Below, one piece after another: positions 9,027 through 20,541 of a DNA stretch of 64,000 nt (the stretch's first letter is position 1; every line of letters starts with the position of its first letter). The DNA lies in assembly GCF_019175285.1 (NCBI RefSeq), contig NC_056527.1, positions 121,448,382-121,512,381 of the forward strand, in the 5' to 3' direction. Under the pieces are notes generated by a model that saw only the letters and a list, made by a program, of their open reading frames with translations, was not told the origin of the DNA and did no database searches. A program made the translations under genes and the position numbers. The stretch is from Sceloporus undulatus. Lineage: Eukaryota; Chordata; Lepidosauria; Squamata; Phrynosomatidae.

Positions 9027-10188
9027 TTTTGGATTATAATTCCCTGTAGCTATGCTATTGGGGCATTTCTGGGAGTTGTAGTCATAAAAAGCAACATCTC
9101 CAAGCTTGGCTCACATGGCTTCACATTTTCCTTGGCTCTATCTTACTTTAGCCTTGTACCCAATGTCTGATTGTTCCTTTCCTTTCCAAAGACACCAAGT
9201 TCTTTATTGCAATTCTGTCACCGAAGAGCTACGTCATTTAATTTGTCTCAGCATCCTGAAGGGGAATTTGCCTGGTCAGCTGAGAGAGTAGTGGGTTTAT
9301 CATGGATTTATCCTGGCTGATGGACTACTAGGCATTCAATGGAAACTATTTCACACGCTGGAAAATGGGGACAATGAATGTGGCGGGTGCCTCCTATGTC
9401 AGTAGAGTGGAGAATCTGCTCTGGGTTTTACTCTGACATTTAAAAGAGGGATCCAACATGCTAAGCCAAAGAGGTTGGACACTTACTATTTTAAAACTTG
9501 GAAGCCACCAGCTTCCATTGTCAAGCTCACCTTTGCCTTGACAGTTTAATGGCTGCTTCTTTTCTCACCCTTTGACTTTGCAACCACAGCCTTAATGGAG
9601 CCCCACTAAAAGCCATCCATAATGGCTCTTGAGGCATCAGGTGCATTCCAGGGGACTTGAAGAGCCATTTTCTCCCCAAGTTCCCTCAAGGGTTCAAAGA
9701 AGTATTTGCTTTCCTGACACTTTAAGGCACTGTCCTTAGAAAGGTACAACTGGATCCCTGTGCGTTCTTTTCCCCAAGTGTGCTTCTGCCAGGCCCTTGA
9801 CAGCATTGTTTTCTGGCCTGACGCTATTCTCTCTTTGCTTTGGCAGATGTGACTTTTTAAGGGGGAAGTCAATATGGCCCTCGAGGAGATCTTTGTCTTC
9901 GGTTGGGGGTCTTTATGAAACCCCAGCTGTGTCAACAACACTTCAGTGCACCTTCTCCTCTTTTCTATGGCTTATGTTTCCTCAGTCACACAACAGAAAG
10001 AAGGGTTGAGTTGGGCAAGGGCTCCACTGAAACAGTGAAGATGATGATGGTGGAAGAGCGGTTTCCATCCATTCTCAGCATGCCTTATGACTTGGACATC
10101 TATATCATGACAGTGTAATGCTTGTTCTTAGTTGTGGTAAATAACATATGAAGATCCTTATTGGATCAGACCACAGGTCTGTTTAGAT

Positions 10189-10322
10189 CAGTGGTTATCA
10201 AACTTTGTTCATCCAAATGTTTTGGACTTCAGCTCTCAGATTTTCTGACCATTGACCAACCTGGCTGGGGCTTCTAGGAGTTGGAGTCCAAAACATCTGG
10301 AGGACCAAAAGTTGGGACCCAG
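10189..10322. mobile_element. hAT-type palindromic MITE
   Basis: CAGTGGTTATCAAACTTTG and ATGTTTTGGACTTCAGCTCTC face GGAGTTGGAGTCCAAAACAT and CCAAAAGTTGGGACCC. Same family as the element at 3155. Confidence 0.6.
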
Positions 10323-10569
10323 ACCAACGTTGTCTTCTCACAGTGACCAGTCAGAAGGACACCAAAAGCCTGCTACAGACTGAGTCCCCATTATCCAAAA
10401 TGCTTGGAACAAGAAAAGTTTTGGATTCTGGATTTTTTAAAAATATCTATTTTGGGATATTTCCTTATACACAATGAGAGATCTTGGTGATGGGACCCAA
10501 GTCTAAGCATGAAATTCATGTACGTTTCCTATATACCTTATACACACAGCCTGAAAGTATGTGTTTAAA

Positions 10570-10762
10570 GGGTTTGAATCCCCTGTCGGCTATGGAAAGT
10601 AGCCACTGAGTGACTTTGGCCAAGAGTCACTCTCTCAGCCTCAGAGAGGAGGCAAAAGCAACTCCCTCTGAACAAATTTGGCCAAGAAAATGCCACAATA
10701 AGGTTGCCTTAGGGTCGGCGTAAGTCAGAAATGACTTGAAGGTACACAACAACAGCAACAAG
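10570..10762 (+). mobile_element. tRNA-derived SINE, 3' part
   Basis: Contains GAATCCCCTG, ACTCTCTCAGCCTCAGAG, GCCAAGAAAATGCC, GTAAGTCAGAAATGACTTGA and the tail ACACAACAACAGC. Confidence 0.7.
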
Positions 10763-11416
10763 GTGTCATAATTATGGCCAAGCAAACCATAATGTCTCTG
10801 GACATTCTCTCCTTGCCTATGCTGGAGGTGGTCTGTCATTTTACACATCTGGGCACTCAGGGGGCATAAAAATGGACATTGCCAGAGGCTGGACCCACAG
10901 TCTTTGACAAAGTGGCCATTGATAGGCATTCTCCTACGGTAGTGAGCCCACCAGCACTGCCTTCCAGAACTCAGTGATGGGCAAACACTGGGGGTCTTAA
11001 AGCTTTTATTTCGGTATTCCAGTATATTCTCGCTGCATTGCATTCTGGGAAATTAAAATGGCAACTGGTTCTCATCCCCAGCTCCTTGGTATAAGGGGCA
11101 TCCCAGGGCAGGCATGAGTCCACCAGAGATCCCTGCCGGAATGTGGAGCCATGGCCATTGCCCAGGGATGCTGTGTGTCGATGCCAGACCTGAAGGTGCC
11201 AGTGGAAGGCTCTTGGGGGTGATGTCTGTAAACTTACATCTGCATGTTTGTGGCCTTTCCCCTTACAGTAAGTACAAAATGTATAATTAAAAGAAGGAAA
11301 AGGAATCCAGACGTTGTTCCATGTGCTGGGCTATGCGTGACAACTTATGAATTGAACAGCTTGGCCCCTTCATCGGTTTCTATCCCCAGAAGGAGGCTCA
11401 GCAACAAATGGTTCAG

Positions 11417-11631
11417 TCATAAGGAGCCCAGGTTAAATGCCAGTACTGCAGCCACGAGGTTGTGAATTCGATCCCAGGGCTCCAAGCTTGACTCAGCCTT
11501 TCATAGGTTGGTAAAATAAATAACCAGCTTGTTGGGGCCAATTGGCTTACAGATTGTAAACCACTTAAAGAGTGCTGAGTTCACTATGAAGCGGTATAGA
11601 AATGTAAATGCTATTGCGATCATTTGGCTTT
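11417..11631 (+). mobile_element. Sauria SINE
   Basis: Reads GAGCCCAGGTTAAATGCCAG, ACTGCAGCCAC, a B box GTTGTGAATTCGATCCCAG, TTGGTAAAATAAATAACCAG, GTAAACCACTTAAAGAGTGC and GAAGCGGTATAGAAATGTAA ending near CTATTGC. This SINE family is diagnostic of squamates and uses a Bov-B type tail. Confidence 0.8.
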
Positions 11632-13804
11632 GTCCAGCAACAATCACCAAGTTGGAGTGAAATCTTATTTCCAATCTCTGTGCCCTGTTTTTTTAGGAGT
11701 GATGCTTTCCTGACATGTGCAACGCAGCAAAGGAAGGATGGAGATGCGGGAGAGAAAGGCTGAAACAACAACAGGAAAGTAACAGCCGTGGGGAGCACTT
11801 TGGGTGCATATACACAGTGGAAATAATGCAGTTTGACCCCATTGAGAGCCAGGTCTGCCACCTTCTCCATTTGCCTGCTCTTTGTGCCATACTCTAGACC
11901 AGGAGTCTAGGAAGGGAGCATGGCAGCTCTTGATCATTAGCACAATTGTGTGGGGTGTGAAAGCACAGAGCATAGTTCAATGTGTTGTAAATTATCCATG
12001 TGGCCTGGATTTCACCTTTGTCAGCAGTGCATTGTGAACAGCTCTTGCGTACTGACAAAACGCTGCTCTTTTGCACCCACCAGCAAACTGAAGGGACATC
12101 TATCATGTTTTGAAAAAGAAAGTGGGTATCCTCTGGATTTCAGGTGTTCTAGTTTTCAGGCAGTAACTGCAGGTCCTGAATGGATAACTTGGAAGGCGGG
12201 AAGGTAATTGCCATCTATATAATTTCTTCTTAAATCCTGTGATCCATTCAGTGGAAGTTGGTAGCTCCTACTCTTTGGAGCAGCACATGACCCTGTGTTT
12301 AGTTTAAAACTGAAAGGAATCCTATGTAGTGCTTGATCCTATTCCGGAAATATATTGAGCCCCATGGATGGATGGGTATATGTGTGTATGTGTGTGTTTG
12401 TGTTTATGACAACCCCATGAATTTCAAAGGGTTTGTAAAACACCAAATCCCAGTATTACACAGAATGGAGCTACAGCACTTAAAGTGATGCTAAATGCCA
12501 CCATTTCTACAGTGGAGATGGACCTTAAGAAGATCAAATATTTGATAGTGATATGAAGCCATCCCGCTTGCCCTGCACACAGTCACTCAAATTGCATTTC
12601 TACACATTGTTTTTTATTATGGATTTAACAAGCAGTATTAGAAAAGATAAGAAAAATCACAGCTGCAGATCATTACAATGGATACAAAAATCTGCCTGGG
12701 TGATATAATCGGCTGCTGAATCTGAACAGGGTCAGTCTGCGAGTTGTACAAAGAGGTAATACAACAGTAAATCAGGTCTGTTTTCTTCCATTGCTCTGAA
12801 TTCTTGATAGACTTTAGATTCATTGCACACTCCTGGTTCAGAGCCATGTGTGCAAATGACAGACCGAAAGATCAAATCCCATTCCCTTGCAAAAACAGAA
12901 CTTTTTGCACACCTGGGACTAATGTATTTGGAAGACATTTGCAAGATATCTGACATAGGAACCTTAGGATGCTTTTTGGTGTTTAAATAGAGGAGTGTTC
13001 AAATAATGCATCTTTCATCCCCAGCCTGAACATTAGAGACTCTTGTAACAAATGGGATCGCTGATCCATTTGGCTCAAGAACGATTCCCAAGGCTGCTTT
13101 TTGCATCTCCTGGCCTTACTCCTCTGATCTGCTCCACTGCATGTTCTTTTTAGGAAGAAGAAGAAGAAGCCAACTTCTGTTCCTAGAAGCTTCCTGCAGC
13201 AGCGATCATGCGATAAAGCAAAGTACAAGGCTTTTCCAGCCCACCCAAATGACACTGGACACTGGGTTATTTGCAATTTCATTTTCCACCCCCCCTTTCT
13301 GCATTTTGGGGACTGCTACAGCCTGAAGTGGGTCCTGAGGGCTAGAAAATTGCCCTTGCCCCAATGCCCAGATCATGCCCATCTATGTCATTGTTATTCA
13401 CTTATCACAATGGTTGTTAAAATTTTCAGATGGGGGACTTTCCCAGCTGTGGGATTTGAATTCAGGACCATCAAAGCACTGAGCAGCAGCTGAGCGACAA
13501 TTGGACCCCTCAGCAAAACTCTGGCACACGCTACCCAAGTGCTGGCATTATGGTTTTCTTTGCGGGGAGAAATCTGAGAAGGGGCTGACAGTTCAGTTTG
13601 TACCTAGAAGCAAGATTGGAGCGTTTTGTTTAAAAATCCCCAAAAGCTTTCTCCATGTTTCTGTGTGTTTTAGGAGTAAGGCACCTGAAGGCTCAGTCCA
13701 AGAAACTCTCTTTTGGATGGCATGATTTTGTTGTAGGAAGTTCTGTCGACGGAGCTGGCGGAGGAGTTCAGTTTGGTTCGTAGCCTTGATGGCCGCTGGC
13801 CCTA

Positions 13805-13810
13805 TTTATT
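13805..13810 (-). terminator. AATAAA just downstream of the SFTPC copy 2 stop
   Basis: AATAAA on the minus strand begins 14 bases after the stop codon. This is close for a poly(A) signal. No splice donor like that of copy 1 follows the stop, so copy 2 may end in exon 5 or the signal may be unused. Confidence 0.35.
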
Positions 13811-13823
13811 GGCCATCTCTCCA

Positions 13824-16758
13824 TTAAGCCCAGTAGATGGGGACGCTGCTGCAGAGGATGTTAATGGTGGTGCCCAGCAAGGAACGGTCAGCCAGAGGCT
13901 CAGGGTGGCCTTCCATCATCTCCTCCTCGCCTTGTTGGAAAGGTGGCATGATAGGCTTCATCTATAAGAAAGGCCAGAGAAGAGATAAAGAAACAGGTAC
14001 TTACTTACTCCTCTAAGGATTCTTCCAGAGGGAGGAAATGTTCCAGAAAGTGCAGGACTTCTCATGAATGACTGGAAGTGACCCCCAAAACTGGAGATTG
14101 AGGCACTGGGAAATGATGTCTGCAGGATTTTCCCAGTCACAGGATCCCTTGAGACAAGCAATTGTGACATACCCTCCAACTGTCTCGATTTGGCAGGGAC
14201 AGCTGGACAGATAACAAGAACAAGAGAGGCCAGAAATACTTGTCTCATCATCTAAATTTGTGTCCCTTGGCCCCAAATTCAAGACAAGACTGTCCAGCCC
14301 ACCAAACCGCAGCACCGTTTCTGTGCCCAGCCCTCTCCTCGTCTCACCTGGACCTCTTGGAACACCTTGACCACAGCGTCCAAGCTTTGGATGTCCTCCT
14401 TATCCATTCGGGTGAGGTAGCAGGACTGTCCTCTTGGCCAGGATCGATAGCCAATCACCAGCTGCATAAAGACAAAGCTGGGACTAAATGGGGTTGTGGA
14501 GTGTAAAACTTTGCATGCAGAGTTGCACTGCATTGACTGCACCAACTGTAAAATGGGAAGAATTACTCATTCTCCCTTTCCTATTTGTAAATGACTCGCT
14601 GCAGGTATAGTTGGTCTGTCATATCCACAGATTCCTTGTCCATGGATTCAGCTATCCATGCCTTGAAAATATTCCAAAAAGATATAAATTCCAAAAAATA
14701 AATCTTGATTTTGTTGTTTTATATAAGGGACACTATTTTACTACTCCTTTGTATTTAATGGCACTTGAGCCTCCACAGATTTTGGTATCCACAGCAGGTC
14801 CTGGAAGCAGGGCTGGGGAGTAGTGGTGATTTTGGGGTTACTCCTTGTCCTACTCTGGAGTAAGATTTTCCCCCCTTAATGTTACTCTTACTCCTGTAAA
14901 AACCTCTTACTCTTTACTCCTTACTCCTACTCCCCCGCCTTGTCTAGAAGTAAATCCTAGTGGATACCAAGGACCCACTGTATAACCAAGCCAAAAGACT
15001 ACACAGCACTATCCAAATGGAGAAAGCATGATACCTGAAGCTCTGCAACCAGGAGGACCAGAAACCCATTCTCAAAGTGAGAGCCTCCAGTCCTAAACAG
15101 GCTTCAGAGAAAGAGCTCTGCAACAGCTGTGATAAGCATAAAACCCTACAAGATTTTCATTGGGAAGCAGTGAACTCCATGCTTACGTTACTGAAGTCGT
15201 ACACTACTGTGGCAGAAGCGTTGGCCTCGACGTGGACGTGGAAGGTTGCCAACCTCTCCTTTTGGCTCATTGAAAGGTGCTGCGGGGAGCCTTTGCCATC
15301 CAACCCTTGGATTGTCATCTGCAGGACCTACAAAGCAAAAGAGGAGAACAGTAGCATCATACGTAGACATAAATAATTATTATACTTGCAATGGTACAAA
15401 AGGTCCAGAAGAGCACTGAGAAGGTTGCAGTGGATTAATAAATATAGACCTAGGCTGTATCTGCACTGGAGAATTAATGCAGTTTGACACCACTTTACCT
15501 GTCCTGGCCCCATCCTATGCTAATGGACTAGGACTTAACTCTTTGAGGTCTTTACCTCCAACAAAAGCAAGACTACAATTGATGAGTGTTACCTATACAG
15601 CACCTAAAAGTTTTCCCAGATGTAACAGTACAGGGACTTGTTGAGAATTTCTATGTTCTCTGCCCAAGAAAGGACCAATTAATAAATAGAAAGGGAAGTT
15701 ACTTTTCTGTTGTTAATGGAACTGAAATGTTCACATTTGTCTTTTATTGTCCTTTGTCCCTGGTCCCATGATGGCCAAAAAGGATGTTCAATAGGGAGTC
15801 AGTTTAGGCTTCAGGAAGGAAAATAGTCATGGCATTTTTGGGGGCATATGTGCATGACCATGTAGTTGACTCACCATCTTAGGAGATGGCCTCCTACTAC
15901 ACTTACCGTCTCCGTGTGCTTCTCCGTGATGTGCAACCCCATCAATAGGAAGCCCAGGACGACCAAGACGATCACGACCACCACGACAACAATGATCAGG
16001 GGCTTCTTGCAAGGAAGTCCAGGGAGCCGGGGGGATGCTGAGTAGACCTGTGGCGGCAGCAAAGAACCAAGGAAAGGCAAAAAGGATGCAGATCTTCATA
16101 GGTCTCATGTATGAGTACACGCTAAATCTCCCATATCTGAAATGCTTGGGACTAGAAATGTTTTGGATTTTAGAATGTTTGCATATACATAATGAGATCT
16201 TGTGGATATGGGACCCAAGTTAAACATGACATTCATCCCACATCTTACAGCCTGTATCTTCAGGCTACATGCTAAACCAATGCTGTTTTGAGCTGTTTTC
16301 AGGTACCCTTAGGCTCCCATTAGGAAACTGTATAAAGGAGTACAGTACAGTACTAGATACCTCCTTGTCTAATGTCCAATAAAATACTTAATGCCGTTGC
16401 CAGGAAGAGCATCCCAGCAAGACTGACCTGGCCCATGGGGTGCCATCCGTTGGGACGTTCTCCTACACAACCCTCCATGCAATGAAGAGGAGCTAAGGAA
16501 ATGCCCAGAGAGTCTCTCTTCCTGCAAGCTGGCCCATGCTAAACAAACAAAGGGCTGAAGCACCAGAAATGTTGTGGGCTGCATTGGCTCTCTCTGTTTC
16601 TCCGGCTAATCCCTCCCCATGGATTCCATTGCAGCCATTACCTTCAGGAGCAAAAAATCTCTCCCCGAGGAAGGAGTGAGACTCACCGGTGGTGCATCAG
16701 CCATCAGAGCCTCTTTGCTGGTGCTGCCACCAGCCTCCATCTTGTGATAGACCTCCAT
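13824..16758 (-). CDS. SFTPC: Pulmonary surfactant-associated protein C precursor (SFTPC, copy 2)
   Basis: Five coding exons, all phase 0: 16758-16687, 16047-15907, 15327-15187, 14461-14348, 13961-13824 (stop 13826-13824); 201 aa against 197 in human. Exon 1 ends EALMADAPP, like human EVLMESPP. Exon 2 has [20 protein letters not shown] then [17 protein letters not shown], the alpha-helical mature peptide. One Cys precedes the helix instead of the mammalian CysCys, so one palmitoylation site at most. Exon 3 starts VLQMTI and has an NAS glycosylation sequon in the linker/BRICHOS region. Exon 4 has LVIGYRSW and [16 protein letters not shown]. Exon 5 ends [18 protein letters not shown]. The BRICHOS Cys pair is kept. 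The product is a type II membrane precursor processed in lamellar bodies of type II alveolar cells. This is the best candidate for the SFTPC ortholog. Confidence 0.93.
14605..14983. mobile_element. Tc1/mariner- or pogo-like non-autonomous element with internal insertion
   Basis: Left part TATAGTTGGTCTGTCATATC, TCCATGGATTCAGC and ATATTCCAAAAAGATATAAA; right end GGATACCAAGGACCCACTGT followed by TA. About 150 bases of unrelated sequence rich in TTACTCC words (14808-14955) interrupt it. In intron 3 of SFTPC copy 2. Confidence 0.5.
16118..16252 (+). mobile_element. Partial pogo-like non-autonomous DNA transposon
   Basis: Carries TCTCCCATATCTGAAATGCT, GCATATACATAATGAGATC and GGGACCCAAGTTAAACATGA, the same text as the complete copy at 22219-22556. 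Confidence 0.55.
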
Positions 16759-16814
16759 GTTGCCACTCAGCTGCCCTTGCTGCAGTCTTGCTCTCTGACA
16801 GCAAGAGAGTCCTT

Positions 16815-16825
16815 CCTTATATAAA
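16815..16825 (-). promoter_or_regulatory. SFTPC: TATA box of SFTPC copy 2
   Basis: TTTATATAAGG on the minus strand, about 57 bases upstream of the start codon. Expected start site near 16790. Confidence 0.7.
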
Positions 16826-17685
16826 CAGTGTGCCACACCTTGGCAGGTGAGTGTCCCAGGTGATGTACCAGCTGCTCCTTGGTTGCTTTCCAACTCCTGT
16901 TGGCTGGTAGCCAAGTTTTACCTTTGTCTTTAAAAAGGTAATTGATGAATCAAACAAGTCTTCATTGAAGTTTTGGATGAGTGCCTCGGAGTCAAGTCAA
17001 GAAACTCTTGAGAAAAGCATACTCATCACCACAAGGGCCTCTCTGGAGTCAAAGGGCCTCTTGTTCTCCTGAAAGCCAAAGTCAACTTCTTCTCCAAGGT
17101 GCAATGTGTTCTTTTATCAGGACTTCCTTTCATTAGTGCAGAGAGAAGGTTCTTGAGATGTTTGGAGAAAGAAGGTGATGGAAACCTGTTTCTTTTCTAG
17201 GTCGTAGGAAACAGAACAGAGAGTGTATTGAGGTTGGGAGATGCCCAGTTCACCATGGTCCCTGGGTTGGGAGATCAGCCAGCCCTGCAGATGTTGTTGG
17301 ACTGCAACTCCCAGCAACTCCCGCCAGCATAGCCAATGGGGAAGAATGGTGGGAGATCCAATCCAACAATATCAAACATAAGAGCCTGTCCAGTTTATAG
17401 AGATCATCTGAGGAGGGATTTTTCTCAGTCCCACCGCCTTCACAGGCACATTTGGGAAGGACAAGGGAAAGGGCCTTCTTGGTAGCTGCTCCCAGGCTAT
17501 GGCCCTCCCTGCCACAAGGGAATAGGCTGACCCCCTTCCTTCTCTCCATTGACCAGCAGGTAAGACCTTTTAATTTGTAGATGGATTTGGATACTGAGTG
17601 ACTATGTGAGAAGGTCTTTCAGTAGTGTGAGGGTGTTTCATTTTTAAAATGGTTCTTGATATACTTTTAATTCATCATATATTGT

Positions 17686-17837
17686 TCGGCCATGGAAACC
17701 CACCAGCTGATCTTGGGCAAGAGCAAGGCAATGGCAAGCCTCCCCTGAACAAATCTTGCCAAGAAAACCCTGTGATAGGGTTTAGGGTTGCCATAAGCTT
17801 GCAATGACTTTAAGGTACACAACGGCAACAACAATAC
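17686..17837 (+). mobile_element. tRNA-derived SINE, 3' part
   Basis: GGCCATGGAAACCCACCAGC, GGCAATGGCAAGCCTCC, CTTGCCAAGAAAACCCTGTG and the tail GTACACAACGGCAACAAC. Confidence 0.65.
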
Positions 17838-17872
17838 TTTTAAGTAGTAATATGCATTTTGAATTCATGGTG

Positions 17873-18092
17873 TGTGTGGTGTGCCTTCAAGTCACTTCCA
17901 ACTAATGGTGACCCTAAGGTGAACCTATCACAGGCTTTCCTTGGCAAGTTTCACTAGAGGGGGTTTGCCATTGCCATCCTCTGGGGCTGAGAGAGTGTGA
18001 CTTGCTTGAGGTCACCCACTGGGTTTTCATGGCCAAACCAGGATTCAAACATCATTCTCCAGAGTTGTAGTCCAATGCTCAAACCGTGATAT
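17873..18092 (-). mobile_element. tRNA-derived SINE, near full length
   Basis: Reverse complement order: GTGCCTTCAAGTCACTTCCA (tail), GGGGGTTTGCCATTGCCATC, CTGAGAGAGTGTGACTTGCT, GTTGTAGTCCAATGCTCAAA (head). Confidence 0.75.
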
Positions 18093-19151
18093 GTGCCACC
18101 TTGGGAAATCAATCAGTCAATAAATTCAGAGAAATCAATCAACTGATCAATCAATCATTATCTGGAGAGGCACATGATCCTCAGCCTTGCGACAGGAATT
18201 CTGAGAGGTATACCAGATGCTTCGTTGGAGATTTCCTTCGTTCATTGCATAAAATGGTTGGCACTCTTCTAGGCTCAGAGCCACTCAGAATGGCTTCACA
18301 AACACCAGTCCATCTCCTCCTCCTCTTCCTCCTCACAGTTTGCTCTTTGTTGTCTGGAACACAGCTGTGCCTGGAACGAGAGTTGTTTGTGGCCGTGCCA
18401 CACGCAGCAATCGCAGCTCGTGCCCGCTGTCCATTGTCTGACAACAACATGAACCCCCCAAGGAGCAAAGCATGAAAGGATGAGTTGCACCAGGCGGGTG
18501 ATGGAACAGTCTGGACAACAAGAAGAAAAGGCCCAAGGTGTGGTGAATTAATTCATATTCCCATGGCTGCTACTAGAGTGCCCAGATACCAGAATCACCT
18601 GGGCTTTCTTCTCCAGACAGGGAGGAATCTCCAGCCAAGAGCATGGTCCCAAAAGCGTACATTCCCAAGTCGGTATTAGACTTGATTTTTTAAAAAAATA
18701 AATGAATGGCACCCTCTGAGCAACTACGGTTTATGCTTAATCTGCAACATCACTAAGGGCTGCTGCTTTTCACATCACCGGGATCCATCCCTTGGTCTCA
18801 GATTTTTGCCTTGAAATCCCAGGGCAACCTTGAGAGAAGCGGCCAGAAAAATGATGCTCCAGAGAGCCTGGAGACATTGGGGGCCAAAAAGCAGCCTCAT
18901 GGGACCACATTAGGGTTGTCAGGTGTAATAAGGGACACATCTATTGAAATTCTCTCTTCTACACTATTACAGGTTCAGGGACCTTGTCCTTGATTTCACT
19001 TGGCAAGCCTAGATCCCACTTTGCCCACCTATGGCTTATTCCATCAACATGTCCAAAGAAGTGAACTGCAATCTACAAAAGTTCCTGCTAGAATAAATCT
19101 GGTATTTTTCAAGGTGCCATCAGAACTCCTGTTTTGGATTTTCCTGTTGTC

Positions 19152-19470
19152 TAGCCAGTGCGGTGTAGTGGTTTGTGTGTTGGACTATGACTTGAAACCA
19201 GGTTCGATTCCCTGCTTAGCTATGAAACCCACTGAGTGATGTTGGGCAAGTCACATGCTCCCAGCATTTGGGGAAGGCAATGGCAAACCTCCTGAGGATG
19301 AGAGTGTGTGACTTGCCCAGTGGCTTTCCATGGCCTAGGTGGGAATCAAACATTGCTCTCCAGAGTTGTAGTCCAAAGCTCAAACCACAGCGTCACCCTG
19401 GCTCTCTAAGGGTCACCTTAGGGTCTCCATAAGTCAGAAATGACTTGAAGAAGCACATCAACACGAACAA
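19152..19470 (+). mobile_element. Composite tRNA-derived SINE with inverted internal segment
   Basis: The plus-strand head (GTGTAGTGGTTTGTGTGTTG, B box GGTTCGATTCC) and middle (GGCAATGGCAAACC) run to about 19300. A minus-strand head segment follows (GAGTGTGTGACTTGCCCAG to AACCACAGCGTCACCCTGGC). From about 19408 the plus-strand tail resumes (CCATAAGTCAGAAATGACTT). This looks like insertion of one truncated SINE into another in opposite orientation. Confidence 0.6.
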
Positions 19471-19970
19471 AAAGCATCGGCACCCCAAGTGGCTGCTTGG
19501 ATTGCATGGCAGGGTCCCAATGCATGCCCTGCATGGACGATTTGCCACTGACTCTGGGGCTGCTGCAGATGGACTCAGCGATGCTCCAGCCTGCTGTGCT
19601 CTCCTTCATGTGCCGCCTGCCTTTTGTTCCCACCCCAGGGACAATCCCACAGCTGGGCCACCCCCTTAGCCATGCTTTCATCACCCTCCCTGCTGGTCTG
19701 CCACTGGTCCTTGCTTTCTTTCTTGCTCTCTTTCCCTCCTCCCCATCCGTCATGCCAGGCGTGGAGGAGGGCAGCTTTCTGCAGAGCTGAAAGAGACAGC
19801 AATCTGCCAGTTTGGCTTCAGAGGCAGGCAGAGAAAACACTCAGGCACTGAGGAGGAGAAGGAGACCAGCTGAAAGCATCTCCTTTTGCTGCCTTTGGGA
19901 CCATAACCTGCTTCTTCTTCTCTCTGGAGTAATTTAACAGGGGTCTCCAAATCTTGGTTTGGAAACAGCC

Positions 19971-20469
19971 ATGGCTGAGATGCCTTTCTCCCTGGTGCAG
20001 CTCCTTCTCCTCTGCTTGCTAGGCCTGGCCTGCCTTTGGTTGCCTCCAGCTTCCTCTCGGAGACCCCCACGGCCTCCACCGTGCCCCCCGAGCTGCTCTT
20101 GCACCCGGGACACCGCCTTCTGCGTGGACTCCAAGGCCATCCCCAAGAACCTACCTCGAGATGTCATCTCACTGTAAGTGACATGGGTGGGATGCTCCAA
20201 AGGGCGAAGGTGGGCAAGCTCTCTATAGCTTTCTCTCTTGGGGAGCAGGTATCACTACCTAGCAACTAAACATCCCCAGAATGTGTGTATGTGTTAAAGA
20301 TGAGACAGGGGTCCAAGATTGTCAAGCAAGGCATGATGAATTTTGCTCATTTACAGATGGGCTTTGATGTCCGAATCACATCCCCTATGGTTTTTGTTTT
20401 TAAAAGCCTTCATGCAAAAATAACACACTCCTGTGTGTGTCTCTCTGTGTCTAACATTCCCTCCCCCTC

Positions 20470-20541
<72 letters not shown>

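Larger units (their letters stand above)
8210..13804. other. Spacer between the two SFTPC genes
   Basis: No coding exon recognised. It contains a truncated tRNA SINE joined to a CR1 end (8721-9026), a hAT-type MITE (10189-10322), a partial pogo-like element (about 10380-10555), a SINE (10570-10762) and a Sauria SINE (11417-11631). The rest, including 12.0-13.7 kb, shows only weak fragments of the TGCAGTTTGACACC palindromic MITE. Confidence 0.5.
16830..19970. other. Spacer between divergent SFTPC and LGI3
   Basis: No coding exon. Both promoters face out of this interval (SFTPC left, LGI3 right). It contains a palindromic repeat fragment at about 17283-17355, SINEs at 17686-17837, 17873-18092 and 19152-19470, and ATCAATCA-type repeats near 18115-18150. 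The last 450 bases before the LGI3 start are repeat-free and should hold its 5' UTR and promoter; no TATA box is evident. Confidence 0.5.

Noticed and set aside
14808-14955. TTACTCC-rich tract as a regulatory array
   Set aside because: Irregular low-complexity insertion inside a DNA transposon remnant; no conserved spacing.
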